A stretch of DNA of 37,804 nucleotides from Acetatifactor muris (GTDB lineage Bacteria; Bacillota; Clostridia; Lachnospirales; Lachnospiraceae), in NCBI GenBank assembly GCA_023663635.1, contig JAMPHD010000027.1:1-37804 (forward strand). The letters run 5' to 3'. The position numbers and the translations under genes were made by a program. Of the stretch, positions 1-7,736 are shown in pieces. Each line of letters starts with the position of its first letter. Position 1 is the stretch's first letter. The notes beneath the pieces were generated by a model, which was given only the letters and a program-made list of their open reading frames with translations, made no database searches and was not told where the DNA came from.

Positions 1-120
1 AAACCTTTTCAGAAATAACAATTCCTAAAACCACTTTCATATTACCCTTAAATTCCTTCCATTCCATACATATTCCTTTCCTGCTTTTTATAATTTTTCC
101 ATTTCTAAAAACAAATGACA

Positions 121-150
121 ATAATCCACATAAGCAAATATTTTTGTCAA
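121..150 (-). promoter_or_regulatory. Possible promoter reading leftward out of the window
   Basis: On the minus strand TTGACA (145-150) is followed after 18 bp by GATTAT (121-126). The -35 is perfect and the -10 matches 4 of 6. It lies in a very AT-rich stretch (1-180) with no gene and would drive a leftward gene outside the window. AT-richness alone can produce such a match. Confidence 0.35.
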
Positions 151-174
151 TTTTAATTATACACTAACGCGGTC

Positions 175-218
175 AAAAAAACATCCCCCGACCATACCAT
201 CGTACAGTCAGAGGATGT
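175..218 (-). terminator. Rho-independent terminator of the leftmost operon
   Basis: Read on the minus strand, a 12-bp stem (207-218 pairing with 181-192, two G-U pairs) with a 14-nt loop is followed by a run of seven T. It lies about 50 bp after the stop codon of the gene at 267-1163. The rest of 1-174 is AT-rich and I see no gene in it. Confidence 0.85.
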
Positions 219-266
219 CTTATCTATATGAGCGTTTCTATATAAGTTCTGTCTATGCAGGCGCGA

Positions 267-1163
267 TCACACCGCGCAGTCCACATTGCCGCCCACGGCC
301 TCGGCCACGGCGGCCACATCCGCCACGGGAATCTCTGTACCGCCCAGTTCCAGTGACACTGGCCCCGTATCCGCGGCGCTGTCCGCGCTGCCAAAGGACA
401 TGCCGCCCGATCCGCTCTGTTTCTCCTTGGCCAATCGGTCAAACATGGCCTTCAGATACTTCATGTCGGCCTCCATGATCTCCCGCTGTTCCTCGGCACG
501 ATGTTTTTTCTTGAGCTGTTCCAGATCCTCCGGCTCCATCTCATCCATGGCTCCCGCCAGATCCTCGGACATCTCCGCGAGCTCCAATGTATCCTCCATG
601 GCCTTTGCGGTCTCCTGCAGGGTCTCTTCCATGGTCTCCTCCATGAGGCGCTGCATCTCGCGGGCGATCTCCCGCGCCATCTCCTGCTCGATCTCGCGCA
701 TCTCATCCTGCATTTCGCTCTCCGGGTCGGTGAAGGCAGTGAGGTCCAACTCTTCCTCCTGCTCCTCCCACTCCTCCGCCGGGCTCTTCTCTCCCCGCTT
801 GGCCTGTTCCTCCGCTTTGAGGTGTTTCATGCGCTTTCTCGCCACGCGCACCATGGCCTCCGCATGGAGGATGGCGCTCTCCACCTCGCTCTCGTTGTAC
901 TGGCCGGTGAGTTTCTTTTGGCGCAGCCCGGCCACCTTGCTCCTCGCCAGGATAAAGACGCGGTTGGCGTTGCCGGAAGTCTTGGCCTGCAGGATCTCCG
1001 CGGAGACCTCCATAAAATTATACTGTAATTTCCGGGTCCTCTTGGATTGGCTCGAAGATTTACGAGTGGTGCCCGCTGTCATGGCGGATCCGTTCGCCTT
1101 TTGCACGGACACCCCTACTGCCCCGTAATTTCCCGACCCAAGCCCGTTGATCATCCCATTCAT
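267..1163 (-). CDS. Conserved-looking hypothetical protein, coiled-coil rich (298 aa)
   Basis: I cannot assign a function. The N-terminus (about 1-45) is Gly/Ser/Lys rich and lacks a signal peptide. Residues 46-120 are basic and helical, with an ARSKVAGLRQKK segment and a later MVRVARKRMKHLK segment. Residues 125-235 form a long, strongly acidic Glu/Met-rich helix likely to be a coiled coil. The tail is Gly/Ala rich. The start is well supported: GGAGG sits 8 nt before the ATG. It is the second gene of a two-gene unit, 37 bp after the gene at 1201-1827, and is followed by a strong terminator. From memory, proteins with this basic helical core occur in Lachnospiraceae beside the same partner; this is recollection, not a search result. 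The lack of Cys and of transmembrane segments suggests a cytosolic or non-Sec-exported protein. Confidence 0.75.
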   Translation of the reverse strand: MNGMINGLGSGNYGAVGVSVQKANGSAMTAGTTRKSSSQSKRTRKLQYNFMEVSAEILQAKTSGNANRVFILARSKVAGLRQKKLTGQYNESEVESAILHAEAMVRVARKRMKHLKAEEQAKRGEKSPAEEWEEQEEELDLTAFTDPESEMQDEMREIEQEMAREIAREMQRLMEETMEETLQETAKAMEDTLELAEMSEDLAGAMDEMEPEDLEQLKKKHRAEEQREIMEADMKYLKAMFDRLAKEKQSGSGGMSFGSADSAADTGPVSLELGGTEIPVADVAAVAEAVGGNVDCAV

Positions 1164-1200
1164 GTCCTCATCCTCCCTGATTCAGACGGCAGTCTACCCC

Positions 1201-1827
1201 TTAGGCGGTGACTCCCTTGGATGCGTAGTAGTCGTCAAAAAGCTGTCCCGCGGCGCTCATGGTGTCCTGACAGATGCCCGGCAGTTGCCCGCCCCAAGTC
1301 TTGGTGGCCATCTTAAATCCTTTTTCCATGGCCGCCTGCATCTCCTTCATCTTGTCCACATCGTCCCCCGCCAGGGCACTCGCGAAATCAAACAGTCTCT
1401 TGGCGGTCTGATTCACGCCCCAGTATCCGTCCTCCGCGATATCTTTCTGCGCCTGTGCCTGTGTGGCCGCGTCCACCGTAAAGTTGCCGCCCGCCAGAGT
1501 GCTCCATATGGAATTGCCGCCCGCGTTGGCATAGGTCTTCGCCTGACCGTTCAACATGTTATGCACGATGTTCGCCAACTGCTGCTGTCTGGAGGCCTGA
1601 TCCGCCTGCATCTGCCTGACCAGAGCAGCCCTCTCCTCTGAACTCATCTTGTTGACGGAATAAGTCGCCTTCTTGTCCGCAGTGGTCTTCTCATAGACCG
1701 CTCCCTGATCCGCGGCGGTCTCTCCCACCGTCGAATCCTTTTTCTCCTCTGCCGCAGCAGTCGTCCTCCTGTCATAATTGTCGTAGACGCTGCCCGCCCG
1801 GGTCTCGTTTACCGCGCTTACACTCAT
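1201..1827 (-). CDS. Conserved-looking hypothetical protein (208 aa), partner of the next gene
   Basis: Function not recognised. I start it at 1827 (MSVSAVNET) because AAGGAAGG lies just upstream there, and the longer in-frame reading adds an arginine-rich stretch that looks like untranslated leader. Residues 1-55 are polar and probably disordered. Residues 60-100 form a helical stretch rich in Gln and Ala. The conserved-looking core is 105-195: it contains a DGYWG motif, a helix RLFDFASALAG, and a second aromatic motif KTWGGQLPG. There is no signal peptide, membrane segment or Cys. The family resemblance I recall is to uncharacterised clostridial proteins sharing the DGYWGV and TWG motifs. 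It is first in a two-gene unit with the acidic coiled-coil protein downstream, so the two probably act together. A surface or secreted structural role is only a guess. Confidence 0.75.
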   Translation of the reverse strand: MSVSAVNETRAGSVYDNYDRRTTAAAEEKKDSTVGETAADQGAVYEKTTADKKATYSVNKMSSEERAALVRQMQADQASRQQQLANIVHNMLNGQAKTYANAGGNSIWSTLAGGNFTVDAATQAQAQKDIAEDGYWGVNQTAKRLFDFASALAGDDVDKMKEMQAAMEKGFKMATKTWGGQLPGICQDTMSAAGQLFDDYYASKGVTA

Positions 1828-1917
1828 TTTGTACCTTCCTTTCCGCCGTCTCCGGCACACTGCTATGTTATGGTTGCAATTACAATAGGCTGCATTAGCT
1901 GCGATCGGTTAAATCGG

Positions 1918-3231
1918 TCACAGCAGGTATTTCAGACAAAAGACCATGAACCGGTTCTCCCGGCAGTCCGCCGCCAGATAAAAGATGTCGTCGTAATCCT
2001 TCAGAGAGATCATGCCCGCGTTACCGCCGCCACCGCATCCGGGGATCTTGTAGATGGTGTCATAGGAAAGGTATACATACTCCCCCGTGATCCCCGCGTC
2101 CGCGATCAACTCCCCAAAACGCTCTTTGTCCAAAACCAGTTTCCCGTCCTGCACTCTCGCTGCCGCCCTGAGGGCAGGAGAGTCATAATCCACCAAATTG
2201 CACTGCTCGTCATAGAGCACCAATTCCTTCATGACCGTGAAACGGGGATAGGATGTGAGAAACACCGCCGCCAACACCACTGCCATCGCGCCGGCAAAAT
2301 ACATCCTCTGCCTCCCATGTTTTCGCAGGACATCCTCCGCCTTCCCGGTGTGAGCCAGTCGCCCGATGCGTCTGCTCAGATCCCGAAAGGCATCCGGACG
2401 CATGAACGCGGGGCTGCCCTCAATCCGGATATCCCGCGCCGGCTCCAACATGGCCAACATATCCAACATGGTCCTACCATAGCCCGCCGCGGAAACTCCC
2501 GTGCAGGCCACACACTGCTCATCGCACACCGGTTCCAGCTCCTCCCTGAGTTTCCTCACAACAGGATATATGAGGGGATTGCCCCACCAGTATATCTTTA
2601 GGAGTTCAAACAGGGTCAGCCACACAATATGTCCGCTTCTTATATGGATCAGTTCATGGCACAGAACCAGTCTGCACCGCTCCGATCTTCGGTCCTCCCA
2701 AAGCTTTTGGGGCATCACCACATAGGGATGAAGGATTCCCCCCGCAAAGGGACTTACGTTCTCCCCTGAGATCAACACTCTGACTCCGCTCAGATATTTG
2801 CGGCTGATGCCCGTGCGCGCCCCTCCGGTGACGCAGGAAACCGCCTCCCGCACAAAGTCTCTGTCCGCGGCCTCCGGAAGAGTCCGCAGATATCCGCGCA
2901 TTCGGACGCGTTTCACGCCAAGCCTGAGCAACAGCAGAATACATATGGTAAAATATATTTTGCCGCACCAAGGCCGGGACAGCATATAGATCAGACCGGT
3001 GATCCGGAGAAAAGGTTTGGTGAAGAACAGCCTGCTCATCCCGCCAAACACCGCGGGGAACAATAAAAGCAGCAGATACAGATTCCGCCCGGCACAGTCC
3101 GCTCTCCGCTTTCTGAGCAGAAAGATCACGCACAGAAAAACCAATCCCATCACCATGGAATTCAGACATTTGATCAGGCCGTAGGTAGCTGCAAAATCTG
3201 ACATTCCCACACATGCCCGCAGGATTTCCAT
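1918..3231 (-). CDS. BlaR1/MecR1-like M56 family membrane metallopeptidase (437 aa)
   Basis: This is the sensor-protease partner of the BlaI-type repressor encoded 37 bp upstream. In known BlaR1/MecR1 systems, a signal triggers the cytosolic zinc protease, which leads to loss of the repressor. Visible here are membrane segments at about 24-40, 50-66 and 90-104, the zinc motif HELIH at 192-196 within CHELIHIRSGH, a downstream CDEQ motif (237-240) likely to give the third zinc ligand, and a fourth membrane segment at about 311-327. The family archetypes are about 585-600 residues and end in a class D beta-lactamase-like sensor with an active-site STxK. Here only about 110 residues follow the last membrane segment, with no such motif. 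They contain a Gly-rich CGGGGNAG stretch and DYDDIFYL. The ligand is therefore probably not a beta-lactam. The start has a modest ribosome site (GGTGAG). Confidence 0.88.
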   Translation of the reverse strand: MEILRACVGMSDFAATYGLIKCLNSMVMGLVFLCVIFLLRKRRADCAGRNLYLLLLLFPAVFGGMSRLFFTKPFLRITGLIYMLSRPWCGKIYFTICILLLLRLGVKRVRMRGYLRTLPEAADRDFVREAVSCVTGGARTGISRKYLSGVRVLISGENVSPFAGGILHPYVVMPQKLWEDRRSERCRLVLCHELIHIRSGHIVWLTLFELLKIYWWGNPLIYPVVRKLREELEPVCDEQCVACTGVSAAGYGRTMLDMLAMLEPARDIRIEGSPAFMRPDAFRDLSRRIGRLAHTGKAEDVLRKHGRQRMYFAGAMAVVLAAVFLTSYPRFTVMKELVLYDEQCNLVDYDSPALRAAARVQDGKLVLDKERFGELIADAGITGEYVYLSYDTIYKIPGCGGGGNAGMISLKDYDDIFYLAADCRENRFMVFCLKYLL

Positions 3232-3268
3232 CTTCTATCTCACCCTTTCTCACCTTTTTTCATCTGTC

Positions 3269-3688
3269 TCACTCTTCCCGCTTTGATTCATTCCACTTTG
3301 ATTCATTCCGCTCCAGTTCTTCCACCAGCTCGCGCAATTCCTTCAGCTGCTCCTTGGACATTGCAGCCGACCGCAGGAAACCTGCCACCGCCAAAGTGGC
3401 ATCCCCCCCAAAGAAATTCTTTACGAAACGGTCGCTCTTGACGGCCAGACACTCCTCCCTGCTGCGGGCAGCCTGATAGTGATACACTCTGGCGTCCTTC
3501 TCGTCCACATCATAGTTCAACACGCCCTTCGACACAAGGCGGTTGATCATGACCCGAATGGTCTTATCGCTGATGCTCACGCTGTCCTTCAGCGCGGTGA
3601 TGATCTCCGCGGCCGTCATGGATCCGCCGGCCTTCCAGACGATCTCCATGATCAGCCATTCATTTTCGCTCGGTGTCGTCTCTCCCAT
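3269..3688 (-). CDS. BlaI/MecI/CopY family transcriptional repressor (139 aa)
   Basis: A winged-helix repressor that binds TACA-NN-TGTA dyads as a dimer. The N-terminus (about 5-80) has the typical pattern: NEWLIMEIVWKAGGSMTAAEI, then a recognition region with KTIRVMINRLVSKGVL, then a wing with DEKDARVYHY. This fits the DNA-binding domain of BlaI, which is usually about 125 aa. The C-terminal half is the helical dimerisation region that the partner protease normally inactivates. GGAGG lies 5 nt before the ATG. An operator matching the family consensus sits about 60 bp upstream, so autorepression is likely. The last residues (ERNESKWNESKREE) come from a 15-bp tandem duplication in the DNA, so the C-terminus may have been remodelled. 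Confidence 0.92.
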   Translation of the reverse strand: MGETTPSENEWLIMEIVWKAGGSMTAAEIITALKDSVSISDKTIRVMINRLVSKGVLNYDVDEKDARVYHYQAARSREECLAVKSDRFVKNFFGGDATLAVAGFLRSAAMSKEQLKELRELVEELERNESKWNESKREE

Positions 3689-3749
3689 GAGTTCCTCCGT
3701 TTCATCTCTGTCTCACGCCATGCAACGTCTCTTCCTATTATTTATCGGA

Positions 3750-3761
3750 TTACACTTGTAA
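3750..3761 (-). promoter_or_regulatory. BlaI-type operator
   Basis: The minus strand reads TTACAAGTGTAA, a dyad with perfect 5-bp arms that fits the established BlaI/MecI consensus TACANNTGTA. It lies about 62 bp upstream of the repressor gene. AT-rich promoter-like hexamers surround it (TTAATT, 17 bp, GATAAA), so bound repressor would block transcription of blaI-blaR1. Confidence 0.75.
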
Positions 3762-3785
3762 ATAATTAACCCCTGAATAAAAATA

Positions 3786-5204
3786 TTACTCAAAATTTTT
3801 GAATCTCTCCAACGCCTCTCTCATACTCTGCGGCCGAAGAGAGGGATCCCGTTCCGTGCAAGCCCGGATCAGGCTCTCCCAAGCGGGCGAGCGGTCTAAA
3901 CCCACCGTCATATGTTCCAGCAGTCTGCCCCAGGCATAGACATCACTGTAAAATCCCTGCGGACAGGGGGTTTGGGTGTCTCCGCCCGCAGCATCCAACT
4001 GCTCCGGGGCGGCAAATCCCCTGCTGCCGGCTCTGCTGCCCTCCGCCTCGGACAATCTGCAGGCACAGCCGAGATCCAAAAGTTTGACCCCTCCCCTGCG
4101 GTCCACGCGGACATTGCCCGGCTTGAGATCTCTGTAGAGCACGGGATCCGGCAACTCGTGCAGATACAGAAGTCCCTCGGCGATCCGGACGGCGACGGCC
4201 CGCGCCCGCCGTCCGCTTAAGGGGCCTCTTCGCAATACCGCGTCAAGATCCCGCCCTTCTGCATATTCCATGAAAAGCATGGCGATCCGCTCTCCCTCCG
4301 CATAGTCCTCATAGCGCGCAAAGAGCGGGTGATCCAACGCTTTGAGCAACGCGGCCTCCCGTCTGAGGATCGCCCTCGCCTCCATGCCCTCCGCCACCTT
4401 ACATGCAAGCTCCCTGCCGCCCGCGTTCTCCCGCACGCGATAAACCCTGCCGAAAGATCCCGTTCCCGCCTCCGAGAGCCGGCCGTAACCCCTGCGGCGC
4501 AGAACCCTTTCCAATTCCCCGGACTCCTCCTCTTCCACCGCCACCAGAGCCGCCGCCACACATTCCGCGCCCCTTCTCTCCGCCTCTTCACAGCTCTCCG
4601 TCAGCCGGCGCTCCAACCTCTCCTGACTGCGGATATCACCCGCCGTCAGACATTCCCCTAAGTCTGTCCCGCTCATATGGGCAAAATATGCCGCGTTGCC
4701 CAGGAGCAGTCCCACTCCCGGCTCCAATGTCGCCCGCTCGCACACCGGCTCCCCGGAGAGCCGTGTGAGAGTCTTCATATGCGCTCTGCCAAACAGAAAG
4801 TTGATCAGCCGGATATCCGCTTTTCCATTCCATGCATAGAAACATTCCGTCCCCACGCAAAAGAGCATCGCCGCATCCGTCTGTCCGAAGGGCGCAAACA
4901 TCCCGCGATCTGCCCCTATATGACCTCCATGCGTCCTTTTCGCACAACGCATAAAATCCTTTATGAAAGTTTTCATCACCCGGTCCACGCATTTCGCGGG
5001 GGAACCCTTTGCGCACAGGGGCAGCGCCGATTCCCAAAACCGGCTTTGCAGATATGTTTCCATATCGGATATCCCCATGCCGGACGTCCCCTCTGCCACG
5101 CAGGCAAAGGCGATGGGCCGCCCGTCCCCCTCCCGGGCAGTCCTCTCCGCCAGACAAAGGGCCTCCCGGTCTCGCGACCCGAAACAGCCTGTCAATATTC
5201 GCAT
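3786..5204 (-). CDS. Cytosolic Ser/Thr kinase fused to a degenerate PP2C-like domain (472 aa)
   Basis: The C-terminal domain (about 238-472) is a Hanks-type protein kinase with all catalytic landmarks: glycine loop GTGSFG (247-252), Lys269, alpha-C Glu283, YRDLKPGN with catalytic Asp359, DLG (377-379) in place of DFG, and AAPEQ (398-402). There is no transmembrane segment and no PASTA domain, unlike PrkC. Residues 1-225 resemble a PP2C phosphatase in outline: a VAEGTSGMG segment where PP2C has VADGMGG, a GQTDAAMLF strand, and LEPGVGLLLGN near the end. The metal-binding aspartates appear to be replaced, so it is probably a pseudophosphatase or regulatory domain. I start at 5204 because AGGAGG lies 7 nt before that ATG; an ATG 24 codons upstream lacks a site. 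It is the last gene after rseP and may be co-transcribed with it. The PP2C assignment is less certain than the kinase. Confidence 0.88.
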   Translation of the reverse strand: MRILTGCFGSRDREALCLAERTAREGDGRPIAFACVAEGTSGMGISDMETYLQSRFWESALPLCAKGSPAKCVDRVMKTFIKDFMRCAKRTHGGHIGADRGMFAPFGQTDAAMLFCVGTECFYAWNGKADIRLINFLFGRAHMKTLTRLSGEPVCERATLEPGVGLLLGNAAYFAHMSGTDLGECLTAGDIRSQERLERRLTESCEEAERRGAECVAAALVAVEEEESGELERVLRRRGYGRLSEAGTGSFGRVYRVRENAGGRELACKVAEGMEARAILRREAALLKALDHPLFARYEDYAEGERIAMLFMEYAEGRDLDAVLRRGPLSGRRARAVAVRIAEGLLYLHELPDPVLYRDLKPGNVRVDRRGGVKLLDLGCACRLSEAEGSRAGSRGFAAPEQLDAAGGDTQTPCPQGFYSDVYAWGRLLEHMTVGLDRSPAWESLIRACTERDPSLRPQSMREALERFKNFE

Positions 5205-5306
5205 AAATTTTCCTCCTGCCCGGACGCCCGCGAAACAGGTCTTTCGGAAAGTTTCGCAAGCATCCGGCATTTGCAATATCAGGTAAAATAGAGAAATATA
5301 CCGGAT

Positions 5307-6365
5307 TCAGACGCCAAACACATTGGCCAGATCGTTAAAGAAGATAAATACCATCAGGATCATAAAGAACATCAGACCGATAAAATGCACCATGCCCTCC
5401 TTGTCGGGCGGAACGGGCTTGCCGCGGATGACTTCCAACGCCAAAAACACCAGTCTGCCGCCGTCCAGCGCGGGCAGGGGCAGGAGATTGATGATGCCCA
5501 GATTCACGGACAGCATGAGGGTGATATTCATCATATTCACCAACACATCCTTCCACCCGTACACCACCGCCTGTTCATAGGTCTGTTCCACCACATTGGC
5601 GATGCCCACGGGTCCCGCCACGTCCTTGCGGCTGACCTGCCCGGACAAAAGCATTCCCAGACTCTTGTAGGTGTTCTTCACATTGTAGCGCAGTTCATAA
5701 TACGCGTATTTTAAGGCATCCAATCCCTGCAGTTCCACGAAATCCGCATTGGAGAACCCCATCATATACCTGCCGTTCTCCTCGCTGTACTTCGGCGTGA
5801 TCGTCGTAGTGTAGCGCGCTCCGCCTCTCTCATAGACCAGTTCCACATCACCGCCCCTGTACAATGTGTTAAAGAGCAGGATCTCCTCATAGAGCCGGAT
5901 CCGCTCCCCATTCAGCGCGATGATGCGGTCGCCGTCCTGAAGTCCCGCCTCCATGGCAGCCCCGCCCTCCAACACCTCCGTGGCCACCGGATCACGGATC
6001 ACGATCATGTTCACCATGGCCAGAGCGATGACAAAGGACAGTATAAAATTAAAGATCGGACCCGCCGCCACCGTGGAGATCCTTTTCCACACATTGGCAT
6101 TGGGAAAGGCTCCCGGATTGGGCTCGCCCTCCTTGAGATTGAGCCCGTCCTCCCCCTCAAACATACAGGCGCCGCCTATGGGCAGCAGTTTCAGGGAATA
6201 TTTGGTATTTCCCTTTTTGAAAGAAAAGAGCGTGGGACCCATGCCCACCGCGAACTCCACCACATGAATGCCTCCGGCCTTGGCCAACAAAAAATGACCC
6301 ATCTCATGGGAAATGACCACCAGACCAAAGATTATGATAAAAATAATGATCGTCTCTATTCTCAT
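5307..6365 (-). CDS. rseP: RseP-type site-2 metalloprotease (352 aa)
   Basis: An intramembrane zinc protease of family M50 that cleaves membrane-embedded substrates such as anti-sigma factors. The zinc motif HEMGH is at residues 20-24 in the first membrane segment (about 5-26). It is followed by FAVGMGPTLF and the KLLPIGG loop typical of this family. A PDZ domain occupies about 120-210 (GDRIIALNGERI). The second active-site motif, NLLPLPALDGGR, lies in the C-terminal membrane region, and a final membrane segment ends the protein. Only one PDZ domain is visible, as is usual in Firmicutes. It sits 24 bp after dxr, in the conserved order cdsA-dxr-rseP. The next gene is the kinase fusion rather than the ispG often found here. 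Confidence 0.95.
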   Translation of the reverse strand: MRIETIIIFIIIFGLVVISHEMGHFLLAKAGGIHVVEFAVGMGPTLFSFKKGNTKYSLKLLPIGGACMFEGEDGLNLKEGEPNPGAFPNANVWKRISTVAAGPIFNFILSFVIALAMVNMIVIRDPVATEVLEGGAAMEAGLQDGDRIIALNGERIRLYEEILLFNTLYRGGDVELVYERGGARYTTTITPKYSEENGRYMMGFSNADFVELQGLDALKYAYYELRYNVKNTYKSLGMLLSGQVSRKDVAGPVGIANVVEQTYEQAVVYGWKDVLVNMMNITLMLSVNLGIINLLPLPALDGGRLVFLALEVIRGKPVPPDKEGMVHFIGLMFFMILMVFIFFNDLANVFGV

Positions 6366-6389
6366 ATGTCAATCCCTTTATGAACCCGG

Positions 6390-7616
6390 TCAGCCCGGTT
6401 CGGCCCCCGGCTGATCCGTTTTACTTGCTATATATTCCTCCGACTCCCTCTCTGCGGCCAGTATCTCCTCCACCGTGGGATCGGGGATCACATGATGCGC
6501 CGCCATACATTCCGCAATCAGATCCGTGATCTGAAGATAGGAAATCTTCCGATCCAAAAACAGTCCCACCGCCTTCTCATTGGCCGCGTTGTATACCGTG
6601 GGCATACTGCCGCCCGCGCTTGCCGCCTCATAGGCCAGTTTCAGTCCCACAAACACATCCGTGTCAGGTCTCTCAAAAGTGATGCCGCCCAACTCAAAGA
6701 AATCCACGCGCCTGCCCGCCATGGGGCGTCTGTCCGGATAATACAGGGCGTACTGAATGGGCAGTTTCATGTCCGGCATGCCGAGCTGCGCCATGATGGC
6801 TCCATCCACATACTGCACCGCCGAGTGGATGATGCTCTGGGGATGCACCACCACCTGAATGCGGTCGAGGTCCACGTCGAAGAGCCACTTGGCCTCCATA
6901 ACCTCCAGTCCCTTGTTCACCAGCGTGGAGGAATCGATGGTGATCTTCCGGCCCATGGACCAGTTGGGATGTCTTAAGGCATCCTCCGGACGGACCTTGG
7001 CCAGTTCCTCCCTGCTCCTCCCGCGGAAGGGCCCTCCCGACGCGGTGAGCAGGATCTTCTCGATCTTATCCGCCGGCTCGCCGTTCAGGGATTGGAAGAT
7101 TGCGCTGTGCTCGCTGTCCACCGGCAGGATCGACACACCGCGTTCCCGGGCCAGAGGCATGATGATATGTCCCGCGCACACCAGAGTCTCCTTGTTGGCC
7201 AGAGCTATGTCCTTGCCCGCCTCAATGGCCGCGATGGTAGGTCTGATACCAATCATTCCCACTATGGCCGTCAATAATACATCGGCCTCCTCCCAAACCG
7301 CGATCTCCAAAAGGCCGTCCATTCCGGACACCACCCGCACCGGCAGATCCGCAACACGGCCGCGCAGATCCCGGGCGGCCTCCTCACTCCACATGCCCAC
7401 GATCCCGGGCCTGAACTCCCTGACCTGCTCCTCCATCAGCGCCACATTGGATCCCGCCGCCATGGCCACCACCTTAAGATCCGGGTTGGCGCGCACGATC
7501 TCCAATGTCTGCGTCCCGATGGAGCCCGTGGACCCCAAGAGGGCTATGTTCTTTGTGTTTAAAATTTTATCTGAAATTCTATCTGCGTTTCTGTCTGAGT
7601 TTTTATCCGATTCCAT
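6390..7616 (-). CDS. dxr: 1-deoxy-D-xylulose 5-phosphate reductoisomerase (408 aa)
   Basis: Catalyses the second step of the MEP isoprenoid pathway, making 2-C-methyl-D-erythritol 4-phosphate with NADPH and a divalent metal. The NADPH loop GSTGSIG is at 28-34. Further on are ANKETLV, the metal and substrate region DSEHSAIFQ, and HPQSIIHS. The protein carries an N-terminal extension of about 20 residues compared with the usual start just before the IALLGSTG strand. The extension is a tetrapeptide repeat (DKNS, DRNA, DRIS, DKIL) encoded by a 12-bp DNA repeat that continues upstream of the start codon. The ATG at 7616 has AGGGA about 9 nt before it. No other ATG is close, so the extension is probably translated. 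It supplies isoprenoid precursors for the uppS product encoded upstream. Confidence 0.96.
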   Translation of the reverse strand: MESDKNSDRNADRISDKILNTKNIALLGSTGSIGTQTLEIVRANPDLKVVAMAAGSNVALMEEQVREFRPGIVGMWSEEAARDLRGRVADLPVRVVSGMDGLLEIAVWEEADVLLTAIVGMIGIRPTIAAIEAGKDIALANKETLVCAGHIIMPLARERGVSILPVDSEHSAIFQSLNGEPADKIEKILLTASGGPFRGRSREELAKVRPEDALRHPNWSMGRKITIDSSTLVNKGLEVMEAKWLFDVDLDRIQVVVHPQSIIHSAVQYVDGAIMAQLGMPDMKLPIQYALYYPDRRPMAGRRVDFFELGGITFERPDTDVFVGLKLAYEAASAGGSMPTVYNAANEKAVGLFLDRKISYLQITDLIAECMAAHHVIPDPTVEEILAAERESEEYIASKTDQPGAEPG

Positions 7617-7665
7617 CCTGTTTATCCCTGTTTTATTCCTATTTTATCTTTGTTTTAACCCTGTT
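7560..7665. repeat. Degenerate 10-12 bp tandem repeat across the dxr start
   Basis: About nine T-rich units of roughly 10-12 bp (TTTTATCTG-like on the plus strand) run from inside dxr, across its start codon and ribosome site, into the cdsA-dxr gap. Within dxr the 12-bp period gives the four-residue repeat DKNS/DRNA/DRIS/DKIL. Confidence 0.7.
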
Positions 7666-7736
7666 GCATTACTCCCGACCGCGCCGCCGACTACGATTCT
7701 GCCCGCACCGCCTGCGCTTCCTGCGGATATCACCGC

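Noticed and set aside
286..1128. 280-residue plus-strand frame opposite the leftmost gene
   Set aside because: Ser/Arg-rich antisense shadow without a ribosome site. The minus-strand gene has GGAGG and a terminator.
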